From assembly GCA_002422865.1 (NCBI GenBank), contig DITN01000054.1, forward strand, positions 1-38,453: a stretch of 38,453 bases of DNA, written 5' to 3'. Source of the DNA: Bacteroidetes bacterium UBA6183. Its GTDB lineage: Bacteria; Bacteroidota; Bacteroidia; UKL13-3. Made by a program: the position numbers and the translations under genes. The notes under the pieces are model-generated. The model made no database searches, was not told the origin of the DNA, and worked only from the letters and a program-made list of their open reading frames with translations. This document shows positions 1 to 7,453 of this stretch, one piece after another (the first letter of the stretch is position 1; every line of letters starts with the position of its first letter).

Positions 1-394
1 GACCAACTTTAACAACGCAACTACCCAACAACGCCCTAATGTTTGAATACTTTTACCATGTGACATAACTTACTTATACGTGCCATTGATTTGCTCGTTT
101 ATGGCACAATATTAACCAATAAGTAGTATTAGGTGCGATAAATTGATGATTTGTAGTTGCACAATATTTTTATTCATTTCACCTTAATTTATGCGTTAAA
201 GGTTTTTGTTAACCGATAATTAAAGCTAAAAATATATCGGTGGTTTGGGCTTTTATGTTTCATGGGTTTAAGGTTTTCAATAAACTAAATAAAACATTTG
301 CCTTGTTAATTACAAGTTTTGCCATACAAAACGGTGCAATTCAAAAAAAATGCCCTAAATGCTTCATGCTGAATTAATAATCCAATAGGTATAA
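1..394. other. Gene-free AT-rich leader region
   Basis: No convincing reading frame is visible in either direction. The stretch is AT-rich and lies upstream of a TonB-dependent receptor, so it probably holds its regulatory DNA and perhaps the end of an upstream transcription unit. The only structure I can point to is an inverted repeat, ACCGATA at 212-218 and TATCGGT at 235-241, with a 16-base AT-rich spacer. Its role is unknown. Confidence 0.5.
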
Positions 395-402
395 TATATT
401 TG
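395..402 (+). promoter_or_regulatory. Bacteroidota -7 promoter element (TATATTTG)
   Basis: TATATTTG matches the Bacteroidota -7 consensus TAnnTTTG exactly. The next in-frame ATG is at 409, only seven bases after the G, so a transcript from here would have almost no leader. No clear -33 element was recognised. It also makes the TTG at 400 an unlikely start codon, because that codon lies inside the promoter element. Confidence 0.6.
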
Positions 403-408
403 CGGCTT

Positions 409-2979
409 ATGAAAAAATTGGCCCTGATTTTTTTGTGTATGCTTGCCGTGTATAAACTACATGCGCAATCTAACATAGATATCAACGAAAAAAATGTGCC
501 CTTACATCAGGTATTACAACGTTTACAAACACATTTTGATGTGGTGTTTACATATAGCTCTGATGTAATAAATGTAAAGAAAAAAGTAAGTTTAAAACTG
601 GCCAATGCCACTTTGCAACAATCGTTAAAAGCACTTTTTGATGGCACACCTGTGGCATTTTCTATTCAAGATAAATTGGTGGTGTTGTATAAAACCGACC
701 ATTATAAAGTTACCTTAAGTGGTTACGTGCGCGAAAAAGGAACAGGGGAGTTACTGATTGGGGCAAGTATCAGTACCATTCCGTTGGTGGCCGGTGCAGT
801 TACCAATAGTTATGGTTTTTATTCCATCACCTTACCGGCAGATACATACCAGTTGGTTTTTCAATATGTGGGTTATCAAACCGAAGTAAAAAAAATCATT
901 GCTAAATCCTCTACCCAAATAAATGCCGAAATAACACCCAAAAGCAGCTTAGATGAAGCCGTGATAAAAGGTGAAAAAGACAAACAACAGGTAACCTTAA
1001 ACACCATTGATATTCCGTTGCAGGAGATAAAAGATGTACCCATGATTTTGGGCGAAAAAGATGTGGTAAAATACATGATGCTTTCGCCCGGTGTACAAAA
1101 AGGCAACGAGGGCAATGGTTACATTTATGTACGTGGCGGTGGTCCCGATCAAAACCTGATTATGATAGATGATGCGGTGATTTACAATGCCTATCATTTT
1201 TTAGGTTTATCGTCTTTGTTTTCGGGTAACGAATTGCGCAAGGCCGAGTTACATAAAGGTGGTTTTTCATCACGTTATGGTGGTCGTTTGTCTTCGGTGC
1301 TCGACATGAGCATGAAGGATGGTAACCGCGAACATTTGGGGCTAGATGCCACAGTGGGGGTTATGTCGTCAAGGGTGTTGTTAGAAGGGCCTATTCAAAA
1401 AAATAAATCCTCTTTTTTAATTTCAGCACGCAAGTCATACATAGATAAAGCCTCGAGTTGGGTAGCCAAAGATGCAGATGCCGTTTTAGATTACGGATAT
1501 TATGATTTACACGCAAAGTTATCAACCAACATTGGCAAACGCGATAGAATCATGTTAAGCGGTTACCTTGGTCAGGATGGTTTAGCCAACAATGCCAAAG
1601 CCGGACTTAGTGCCAAACAAGATGGAATTATTTGGGGAAATCAGGCCGCATCATTACGTTGGAATCATCAGTACAATGGAAAGATGTTTTCGAATACGTC
1701 CTTGGTGTATAGTTTTTATAAAGCCCGTATAGCCTTGGGCGATTTTGATCCTACAACAAACAACAGCACTTCCACTAGCGTTGAATCATCTATAACAGAT
1801 TATTCCATTAAACATGATTTAGAATACCACCATAATGCCAAGCACCATTTTAGGGTTGGAGCAGGATTTACCCAACATTGGTTTAATCCGATTACTGAAT
1901 TAAAAATGAGTAATCCGGATACCACATACGCCATGTCAAAACTTTACCATGCAAATGAGGGATTTGGATATGGCGAATGGACTTATAAACCAACCGCTAA
2001 ATGGAATATTGTTTCAGGTGTGCGTTACAGTTATTACAATTACAATAAGGGGTTTCATCGTTTAGAACCACGTTTAAACATTACCTATCAAACCAAAACC
2101 AATTGGCATGTAAACACCAGTTATTCGTTAATGAATCAATACTTACACTTGGTAAGTACTTTTAACGGAATTGGATTGCCCAGCGATGTGTGGATTTCGA
2201 GCGATGAAATATTAAAACCACAAAGGGCTAATGTAATCACCTTAGGTGCTGCTAAAAACAACCTGTTAAACAAAGGGCTTTCGTTTTCTGTTGAGTTGTA
2301 TGGTAAGTTGATTGATAATGCGGTTTCGTTAAAAGAGGGTGCTTCTTTTTTTGAAATACTTCAACAAAATTATGCCAATAAAAATATAAACAATTTAAGT
2401 TCGTTGGCTACTCAAGGTAAATCAACCTCTTATGGTGTTGAGTTTATGGTGCGTAAATCCGGTAAAAAGTTTGATGGACATATCAGTTACACGCTTTCAA
2501 GAACCACCATGCAGTTTGATTCTATTAACAATGGAGAAACCTACTTGGCAACATTTGATCGCCCGCATGATGTTGGTGTTTATGCCAGCTATAAACCCAA
2601 TGCACGTTTTAAAATATCAGCCAATTGGGTGTATGGTACAGGCAACGCTATTACTATGCCTGCCGGAGAATATTTTGTTTCTGTAAACGACCCCACCGGA
2701 GGTAATAACTCATGGAATACGTTTTACTACGACAAAAAAAACAACTACCGTATGGAGGCTTATCACCGATTAGATTTGTCGGTACAATATGTTCATCACA
2801 TTACACCCAAGGTGCTAAGCACCATTGAGTTGAGTATTTACAATGTTTACAACAGGGCAAATCCGTTTTTTTACCAAATTAACTTAGAGAATGAAAATAC
2901 AGGAACAGGTAAACGTGTGCTGCAAAAATCAAGTTTATTTCCCATCATGCCTTCATTAAGTTGGAGTATTAAAATCTAA
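409..2979 (+). CDS. TonB-dependent receptor with STN signalling domain
   Basis: Outer-membrane TonB-dependent receptor, about 856 residues. A signal peptide (MKKLALIFLCML...HAQ) is followed by an STN domain at about residues 20-95, a carboxypeptidase-regulatory-like domain at about 105-180 (SGYVREKGTGELLIGASI), a plug domain with the typical YVRGGGPDQNLIMIDDA stretch, and a barrel ending in SWSIKI. STN domains are known from FecA-type transducers that signal through FecR to an ECF sigma factor. Such a pair lies directly downstream (3870-5445), so this receptor probably both imports a ligand and reports its presence. The ligand cannot be read from sequence. A TTG start at 400 is possible, but it lies in the -7 element, so I chose ATG 409. 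Confidence 0.9.
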   Translation: MKKLALIFLCMLAVYKLHAQSNIDINEKNVPLHQVLQRLQTHFDVVFTYSSDVINVKKKVSLKLANATLQQSLKALFDGTPVAFSIQDKLVVLYKTDHYKVTLSGYVREKGTGELLIGASISTIPLVAGAVTNSYGFYSITLPADTYQLVFQYVGYQTEVKKIIAKSSTQINAEITPKSSLDEAVIKGEKDKQQVTLNTIDIPLQEIKDVPMILGEKDVVKYMMLSPGVQKGNEGNGYIYVRGGGPDQNLIMIDDAVIYNAYHFLGLSSLFSGNELRKAELHKGGFSSRYGGRLSSVLDMSMKDGNREHLGLDATVGVMSSRVLLEGPIQKNKSSFLISARKSYIDKASSWVAKDADAVLDYGYYDLHAKLSTNIGKRDRIMLSGYLGQDGLANNAKAGLSAKQDGIIWGNQAASLRWNHQYNGKMFSNTSLVYSFYKARIALGDFDPTTNNSTSTSVESSITDYSIKHDLEYHHNAKHHFRVGAGFTQHWFNPITELKMSNPDTTYAMSKLYHANEGFGYGEWTYKPTAKWNIVSGVRYSYYNYNKGFHRLEPRLNITYQTKTNWHVNTSYSLMNQYLHLVSTFNGIGLPSDVWISSDEILKPQRANVITLGAAKNNLLNKGLSFSVELYGKLIDNAVSLKEGASFFEILQQNYANKNINNLSSLATQGKSTSYGVEFMVRKSGKKFDGHISYTLSRTTMQFDSINNGETYLATFDRPHDVGVYASYKPNARFKISANWVYGTGNAITMPAGEYFVSVNDPTGGNNSWNTFYYDKKNNYRMEAYHRLDLSVQYVHHITPKVLSTIELSIYNVYNRANPFFYQINLENENTGTGKRVLQKSSLFPIMPSLSWSIKI

Positions 2980-2982
2980 ACC

Positions 2983-3810
2983 ATGAATAAAATAATATTT
3001 TCACTTGTTATACTTGGGCTTACCTTAACCTCATGCGAAAGGTATGAAACCATAGATTTTGATATACCATTTAAAAGCAAAGTGGTGGTTGCTTCTTTTA
3101 TAACTGCTGATGAAACACAAATTGCAGTTTGGTTAACCCGAACCACCAAGGCAGTTGGAGCCGAAACACCGCAAGAGCCAACATTGGTTACTGATGCAGA
3201 GGTAACTTTGATACACCAAGGAAATAGTTATTTGTTGGTATACGATAGCATGGAGAAGGTTTATGTGGGAGACATGAATGGTGCTCCGTTTGAGTCGGGT
3301 AAAAAGTACACGCTACTTGTAAAAAGCGGAGATGAAACCTTAACCGGGCATACCACTATTCCCTTACCCGCAATTACAGAGTCTACTTGTAAAATAGATA
3401 GTTCTTATGGCTTAAATGGCCTCACGTATTTAGTCACTTTTAACACCAAACAATTATCGGCCGGAAACAACCATTTGTTTTTGTATCCATACATTGTATT
3501 TGAAGATTCGTCAAGATACGCATTGTTTTACGATGGACGCGACAGGGCAAGGGCTTCGAGGCAAGGTCAAACCATTTCACAAACATTTTCGGCAAGTTAT
3601 TCCCAATCGCGTCCGGTTAGGGTTGAGTTGATAACTTATACCTGTGATGAACCCTATGCCTCTTATTATAACAAATCAGCTACTTTTAATTACGGTTCTT
3701 TGGGTATGGCTTTTGGCGAAGTAACCATTACTTACAGCAATATGAGTAATAAAATAGGGGTATTTGCCTCTTACGTTGCCTCCAATGGAGAAAGTTTCCC
3801 TTTACAATAA
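2983..3810 (+). CDS. DUF4249 family lipoprotein
   Basis: Starts three bases after the receptor stop, so it is co-transcribed. The N-terminus is a lipoprotein signal with a lipobox-like LTSC near residue 18, followed by ERYETIDFDIPF, and the protein is 275 residues long. The layout (lipobox, a short acidic linker, then a beta-rich body beginning with a phrase like KVVVASFITADE) matches the DUF4249 family, which in Bacteroidota is usually encoded next to TonB-dependent receptors. Its function is not established. A role as a surface or periplasmic partner that helps the receptor capture its ligand is inference from this pairing. It is a paralogue by architecture of the lipoprotein at 9706-10584. 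Confidence 0.8.
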   Translation: MNKIIFSLVILGLTLTSCERYETIDFDIPFKSKVVVASFITADETQIAVWLTRTTKAVGAETPQEPTLVTDAEVTLIHQGNSYLLVYDSMEKVYVGDMNGAPFESGKKYTLLVKSGDETLTGHTTIPLPAITESTCKIDSSYGLNGLTYLVTFNTKQLSAGNNHLFLYPYIVFEDSSRYALFYDGRDRARASRQGQTISQTFSASYSQSRPVRVELITYTCDEPYASYYNKSATFNYGSLGMAFGEVTITYSNMSNKIGVFASYVASNGESFPLQ

Positions 3811-3829
3811 TTATTAAAAATAGGGGTAC

Positions 3830-3841
3830 TTAACTAGTTAA
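3830..3841. repeat. 12-bp perfect palindrome upstream of fecR-like gene
   Basis: TTAACTAGTTAA is a perfect palindrome in the 59-base gap between the DUF4249 gene and the FecR gene, about 30 bases before the FecR start. It could be an operator or chance in AT-rich DNA. No recognisable terminator or clear -7 element is seen in the gap. Confidence 0.3.
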
Positions 3842-3869
3842 TGGTCTACCTTATATAAAACGTACAATT

Positions 3870-4853
3870 ATGATATCTGGCGAAGAAGCACATATGTTAA
3901 TGGCAAAAAAGTTGGCCAAAGAAACCAACAGTCAGGAAGATGCGCAACTTCAAGCATGGCTTGAGGATGCTGCAGATAATAAAAAAGCATTTGACGAACT
4001 GAATGCCATTTGGCAGCGCGTAGAAGAAGATGCGATAATGGTTGATGTAGACGCTGCTTGGCAAAAGGTGAATCAAAGAACGCAACCCAAAGTATTTACC
4101 TTATTTAGTTCAACTGTGTATAAGGTTGCTGCTGCAGTAGCTGTTTTTGCGGTGCTTGGCATTTGGGCGGTTAACAGTTTAAAATCTACCACCACCACCA
4201 TTGGCACAGCTGCCAATGAGGTTAAAAAAATAACATTACCCGATGGCAGTAATGTTTGGTTGCACGAATATTCGGAGTTAACATACGGCAACAACTTGGA
4301 GGGAAGTACCCGAGAACTATCGCTTAAGGGGTTGGCATTTTTTGATGTAAAACGTGATGAACAAAGACCATTTATCATTAATACACCCAAAGGTGAAGTG
4401 AGTGTTTTGGGAACTTCGTTTGAGGTAAATGCCTTTGAAAGAGACACCTTTGAGCGTGTAACGGTTAAAACCGGTAAGGTAAAGTTCGAAAATAAAAATG
4501 GTGATGGATTAGAGTTAACGGTAAATGAAGAAGGTGTATTAACAAAATCGGGACATGTGATTGAAACGGTTGTTGATGCAAACGAGTTGGTGTCGTGGCA
4601 TACCAACAAACTTACCTTTAACAACGAAACCATGGATAAAGTGGCTAACAAAATTGCCCGTTATTACCACGTAAAAGTGAAGTTTAACAATGCTGATATC
4701 GCCAATTGTCATTTTACGGGAAGTTTTGAAAATCCTAAAATGAATCAGGTTTTGGATGCCATCAGCAAAGCATTACAAATTACTTACGTACATCAAGCTA
4801 ACCACGTTACGTTTTCGGGACAAGGTTGCGTAAAAAATCCAACAAACAAATAA
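3870..4853 (+). CDS. FecR family anti-sigma factor
   Basis: Inner-membrane anti-sigma factor of 327 residues. An N-terminal cytoplasmic part (about 1-80, with the LQAWLEDAADNKKAFDEL pattern typical of sigma-binding FecR N-domains) precedes one membrane segment at about 84-103. Then come the periplasmic FecR domain at about 112-205 (ITLPDGSNVWL, LGTSFEVNAF) and a C-terminal DUF4974 domain at about 245-315. In known systems the periplasmic part contacts the STN domain of a ligand-loaded receptor and the cytoplasmic part then frees the sigma factor. The partner receptor is probably the one at 409-2979, and the sigma gene starts four bases after this stop. Confidence 0.9.
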   Translation: MISGEEAHMLMAKKLAKETNSQEDAQLQAWLEDAADNKKAFDELNAIWQRVEEDAIMVDVDAAWQKVNQRTQPKVFTLFSSTVYKVAAAVAVFAVLGIWAVNSLKSTTTTIGTAANEVKKITLPDGSNVWLHEYSELTYGNNLEGSTRELSLKGLAFFDVKRDEQRPFIINTPKGEVSVLGTSFEVNAFERDTFERVTVKTGKVKFENKNGDGLELTVNEEGVLTKSGHVIETVVDANELVSWHTNKLTFNNETMDKVANKIARYYHVKVKFNNADIANCHFTGSFENPKMNQVLDAISKALQITYVHQANHVTFSGQGCVKNPTNK

Positions 4854-4857
4854 TACC

Positions 4858-5445
4858 ATGCAAGCCACAAGCCCTGATATTTTTGAATTGGTAAAAAACG
4901 GTGATCGTAAAGCATACGAGCAACTATTTAAGTTATACTATGCAGCTTTAGTAAGGTTTGCTCGCGAAATTTTAAAGGATACGGATGCAGCAGAAGATTT
5001 GGTGCAAGAGGTGTTTGTTAAAATGTGGGAGCGCAAACAAAACATTGACATTAAAACTTCTATTAAAGCTTATTTATATATGGCGGTTAAAAACCATTGT
5101 TTAAATAAATTAAAAGCCGAACAACGTAATGCCTTTTTAGAAGATGGTATGGCTGATGATGTTCGCATAGCAACCAACGATACCGAAGAGTATTCAAACA
5201 CCATAGAGTTGTCAAAACATATTAACCAGGCACTCGAACTATTGCCTCCTAAGTGTGCCATTATTTTTAAAATGAGCAGGTTTGAAGATAAAACCTATAA
5301 AGAAATTGCAGAGTCGTTGGAGCTATCGGTAAAAACGGTAGAAAATCAAATGGGTAAAGCATTATCCATACTCAGAAATGCATTATCACCATACTTAAGT
5401 CAGTCGTTAATTTGGTTGGTTAGTCTATTTTTTTTAAAACAGTAA
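4858..5445 (+). CDS. ECF RNA polymerase sigma factor
   Basis: An extracytoplasmic-function sigma factor of 195 residues. Region 2 spans about residues 20-90, with the DAAEDLVQEVFVKMWE helix that binds core polymerase and the -10 element. Region 4 spans about 120-172, with the helix-turn-helix TYKEIAESLELSVKTVENQM. It belongs to the FecI/RpoE-like group common in Bacteroidota. The hydrophobic C-terminal tail (SLIWLVSLFFL) is short and could touch the membrane or the anti-sigma; that is a guess. It follows FecR by four bases. The order receptor, lipoprotein, FecR, sigma reverses the more usual sigma-FecR-receptor order. Likely targets include this operon and the secreted proteins downstream. 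Confidence 0.9.
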   Translation: MQATSPDIFELVKNGDRKAYEQLFKLYYAALVRFAREILKDTDAAEDLVQEVFVKMWERKQNIDIKTSIKAYLYMAVKNHCLNKLKAEQRNAFLEDGMADDVRIATNDTEEYSNTIELSKHINQALELLPPKCAIIFKMSRFEDKTYKEIAESLELSVKTVENQMGKALSILRNALSPYLSQSLIWLVSLFFLKQ

Positions 5446-5505
5446 GCAACGCGTAGGTGATAGCGGGAGTCTAATTGTCGTAACTAGCAAATACGTTTTA
5501 CTTTT

Positions 5506-6390
5506 ATGAAAAAATTAGTCTACTCAGTAATTTTGTATACAGCAGTTGTATGCAATCAAGTAATGGCACAGCTACCAAATTCTGGTTTCGAGCAATGGGA
5601 TTCTTCAGTTGTTATTAACGGAACTAAAATTCACGATCCTTTAAATTGGTTCAGCTCTAATGCAGGTTTGGTTGATATTGGTATGGCGCAAACTTGTGTA
5701 CGAACCACAGATGCCCACTCGGGAAACTATGCCATACAACTTACCTCAAAGAAAGATGATGGGGATGAGCAAGCAACCTATCTCACATCGGGCAATAGCA
5801 TTGGTCAAGGACCATCAGACCCTACAGTAGCAAAGTTCAGGTTAGCAGGTCGCATAAATGGTTTTGAAGGGTATTATAAATACATGCCTAATGGTGTAGA
5901 TTCTTTTCGGATTTTTTTAGCGATGTATCGTAATGGACAATACCTTGGGCAGTCGTTCATATATATCAGTGCAGCGGCTAGTTCATACACTAAATTCTTT
6001 TGGCCTGTTAATTATCCGGGAACAATAACTCCTCCCGATAGTGCTAAATTTATCATCGAACCATCTGTTATAAACGGATCTGAAGGTAGTGTGTTAATTT
6101 TGGATGATTTAGGTGTAACTTATGGTTTTAGCAGTGGGGTTAATGAAGAAGATATGGCCACACAATTTGAGTTGTATCCTAATCCAACTTCAACATCATT
6201 AACTGTAAAATCAAGTACAGTAGTTAACGATTTAAGTTATGAAATTATTGATGCCAAAGGTGCGCTTGTTTTAAAAGGCGAGTACAATGGCGTTAGTATT
6301 GATGTTGCTGATCTGCCTGAAGGCTTGTACAATCTGTTGGTTTCATCACCGGAAGGTGATACATCAAGCAAAACCTGGATAAAAAAATAG
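5506..6390 (+). CDS. T9SS-exported protein, GFEQWDS paralogue 1
   Basis: A secreted protein of 294 residues. It has a signal peptide ending near MAQ, then a body starting LPNSGFEQWDSS with the pattern TTDAHSGNYAIQL, and a C-terminal type IX sorting domain from about residue 218 (FELYPNPTSTSLTV ... WIKK). The body looks like a beta-sandwich of the carbohydrate-binding kind (GFE-W followed by a P-NW motif), but I cannot assign a family with certainty. It is expected to cross the outer membrane through T9SS and to be anchored or released. The next gene is a clear paralogue, which suggests tandem duplication. Its place between the sigma gene and the second receptor suggests shared regulation. Confidence 0.75.
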   Translation: MKKLVYSVILYTAVVCNQVMAQLPNSGFEQWDSSVVINGTKIHDPLNWFSSNAGLVDIGMAQTCVRTTDAHSGNYAIQLTSKKDDGDEQATYLTSGNSIGQGPSDPTVAKFRLAGRINGFEGYYKYMPNGVDSFRIFLAMYRNGQYLGQSFIYISAAASSYTKFFWPVNYPGTITPPDSAKFIIEPSVINGSEGSVLILDDLGVTYGFSSGVNEEDMATQFELYPNPTSTSLTVKSSTVVNDLSYEIIDAKGALVLKGEYNGVSIDVADLPEGLYNLLVSSPEGDTSSKTWIKK

Positions 6391-6451
6391 GTGTAAAAAT
6401 GGGGGTGGGTTAAGCATATGATGTCTTACCAACAATAAACAACAATATTTT

Positions 6452-7351
6452 ATGAAAATACATAAACTACTTTTTAAAACTACAATTGCATTGTTATTCA
6501 GCATCACAACAAATGCACAAAATATTAATGGTGGATTTGAGCAATGGGATTCTGTTGAAACCGTTATGTTTACCAATTACATGCCAAAAGGTTGGCTTGA
6601 ATTTATGAACGCATTTTGTCAAGATGAAAACTTACCATGGAGTGTAACACAAAGTACAGATGCACATAGTGGTTCATCTGCTATGCAAATTAAAAATATT
6701 GCAACTTCAATGAACCAAACAGCCACAGTAATGACAAATAGCGAAGGTGTAGATGGTGGTTTTAACAATAAGATTCCTGTTAATGCAAGATACACGAGAT
6801 TGGAAGGTTATTATAAATACACTACCGTAGAAACCGATACATTTAATATTATGGTGTTGATGATGAAAGGTGAAGACTTTATTGCAGTGGCTAGATATGA
6901 ACAAGCCGTAAATACATCAAACTATACGAAGTTCTCTGTGCCTATTATCTATTCTGCGGGAGCATCCATTATACCTGATAGTGCAGTCATTATGATTTCA
7001 GCAGGAAGTACTGATAACTTTAGAGAGGGTTCAACGTTATTGGTAGATGATATTGCATTTACTTTATCAAGCGGTGTTGATGATATTAAGGAAGCTTTAC
7101 ATGCTGATGTAAGTGTATTCCCAAATCCGGCAAGCGAGTTTGTTAATGTTTCTGTTAAAGGAGCTAAACATGGTAACGTAACGATAGATTTGATTAATAT
7201 TATTGGCCAAACCTTAAAAAAGGAAGAAGTGAAGCCAACCAATCAACAAGTAGATTTGACTATCAATTTAAGCGATGCACCTAAAGGAGTTTTATTTGTT
7301 AAGGTTTCTGACGGTAGTGGTTCGCAAGGATATAAGATACTTAACCAGTAG
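6452..7351 (+). CDS. T9SS-exported protein, GFEQWDS paralogue 2
   Basis: A secreted protein of 299 residues that mirrors the preceding gene: signal peptide ending at NAQ, then NINGGFEQWDS, a TDAHSGSSAMQI pattern, an EGYYKYT stretch, an IPDSAVIMI stretch and a LLVDDIAFTLSSGV stretch, each with a counterpart in the first paralogue. The C-terminus is a type IX sorting domain (VSVFPNPASEFVNVS). The body probably folds as a beta-sandwich that binds a ligand such as a glycan, but this is inference. A hairpin terminator follows directly after the stop, so the transcription unit ends here. Confidence 0.75.
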   Translation: MKIHKLLFKTTIALLFSITTNAQNINGGFEQWDSVETVMFTNYMPKGWLEFMNAFCQDENLPWSVTQSTDAHSGSSAMQIKNIATSMNQTATVMTNSEGVDGGFNNKIPVNARYTRLEGYYKYTTVETDTFNIMVLMMKGEDFIAVARYEQAVNTSNYTKFSVPIIYSAGASIIPDSAVIMISAGSTDNFREGSTLLVDDIAFTLSSGVDDIKEALHADVSVFPNPASEFVNVSVKGAKHGNVTIDLINIIGQTLKKEEVKPTNQQVDLTINLSDAPKGVLFVKVSDGSGSQGYKILNQ

Positions 7352-7382
7352 TAGTGTAGTGGTTAATTTTTGTGAGGGAAAG

Positions 7383-7408
7383 CCGGCTAAAATTTAGCCG
7401 GTTTTTTT
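7383..7408 (+). terminator. Intrinsic terminator after T9SS paralogue 2
   Basis: CCGGCTAAA at 7383-7391 and TTTAGCCGG at 7393-7401 form a nine-base stem, at once followed by seven T residues. This is a strong rho-independent terminator for the plus-strand unit. The longer reading frame that begins with ATG 7409, right after the T tract, is therefore an unlikely start for the next gene. Confidence 0.9.
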
Positions 7409-7453
7409 ATGCATAAACTTAGGGGGAAGTGTCTTTTGGGTGGTCATACGTGC

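Noticed and set aside
212..241. Inverted repeat ACCGATA/TATCGGT treated as a terminator or operator
   Set aside because: The spacer is long, no T tract follows and no upstream gene is visible, so I note it only as structure.
4073..4651. Minus-strand frame of 192 codons within the FecR gene
   Set aside because: Fully antisense to FecR, Ser/Thr/Leu-rich shadow translation with no start context.
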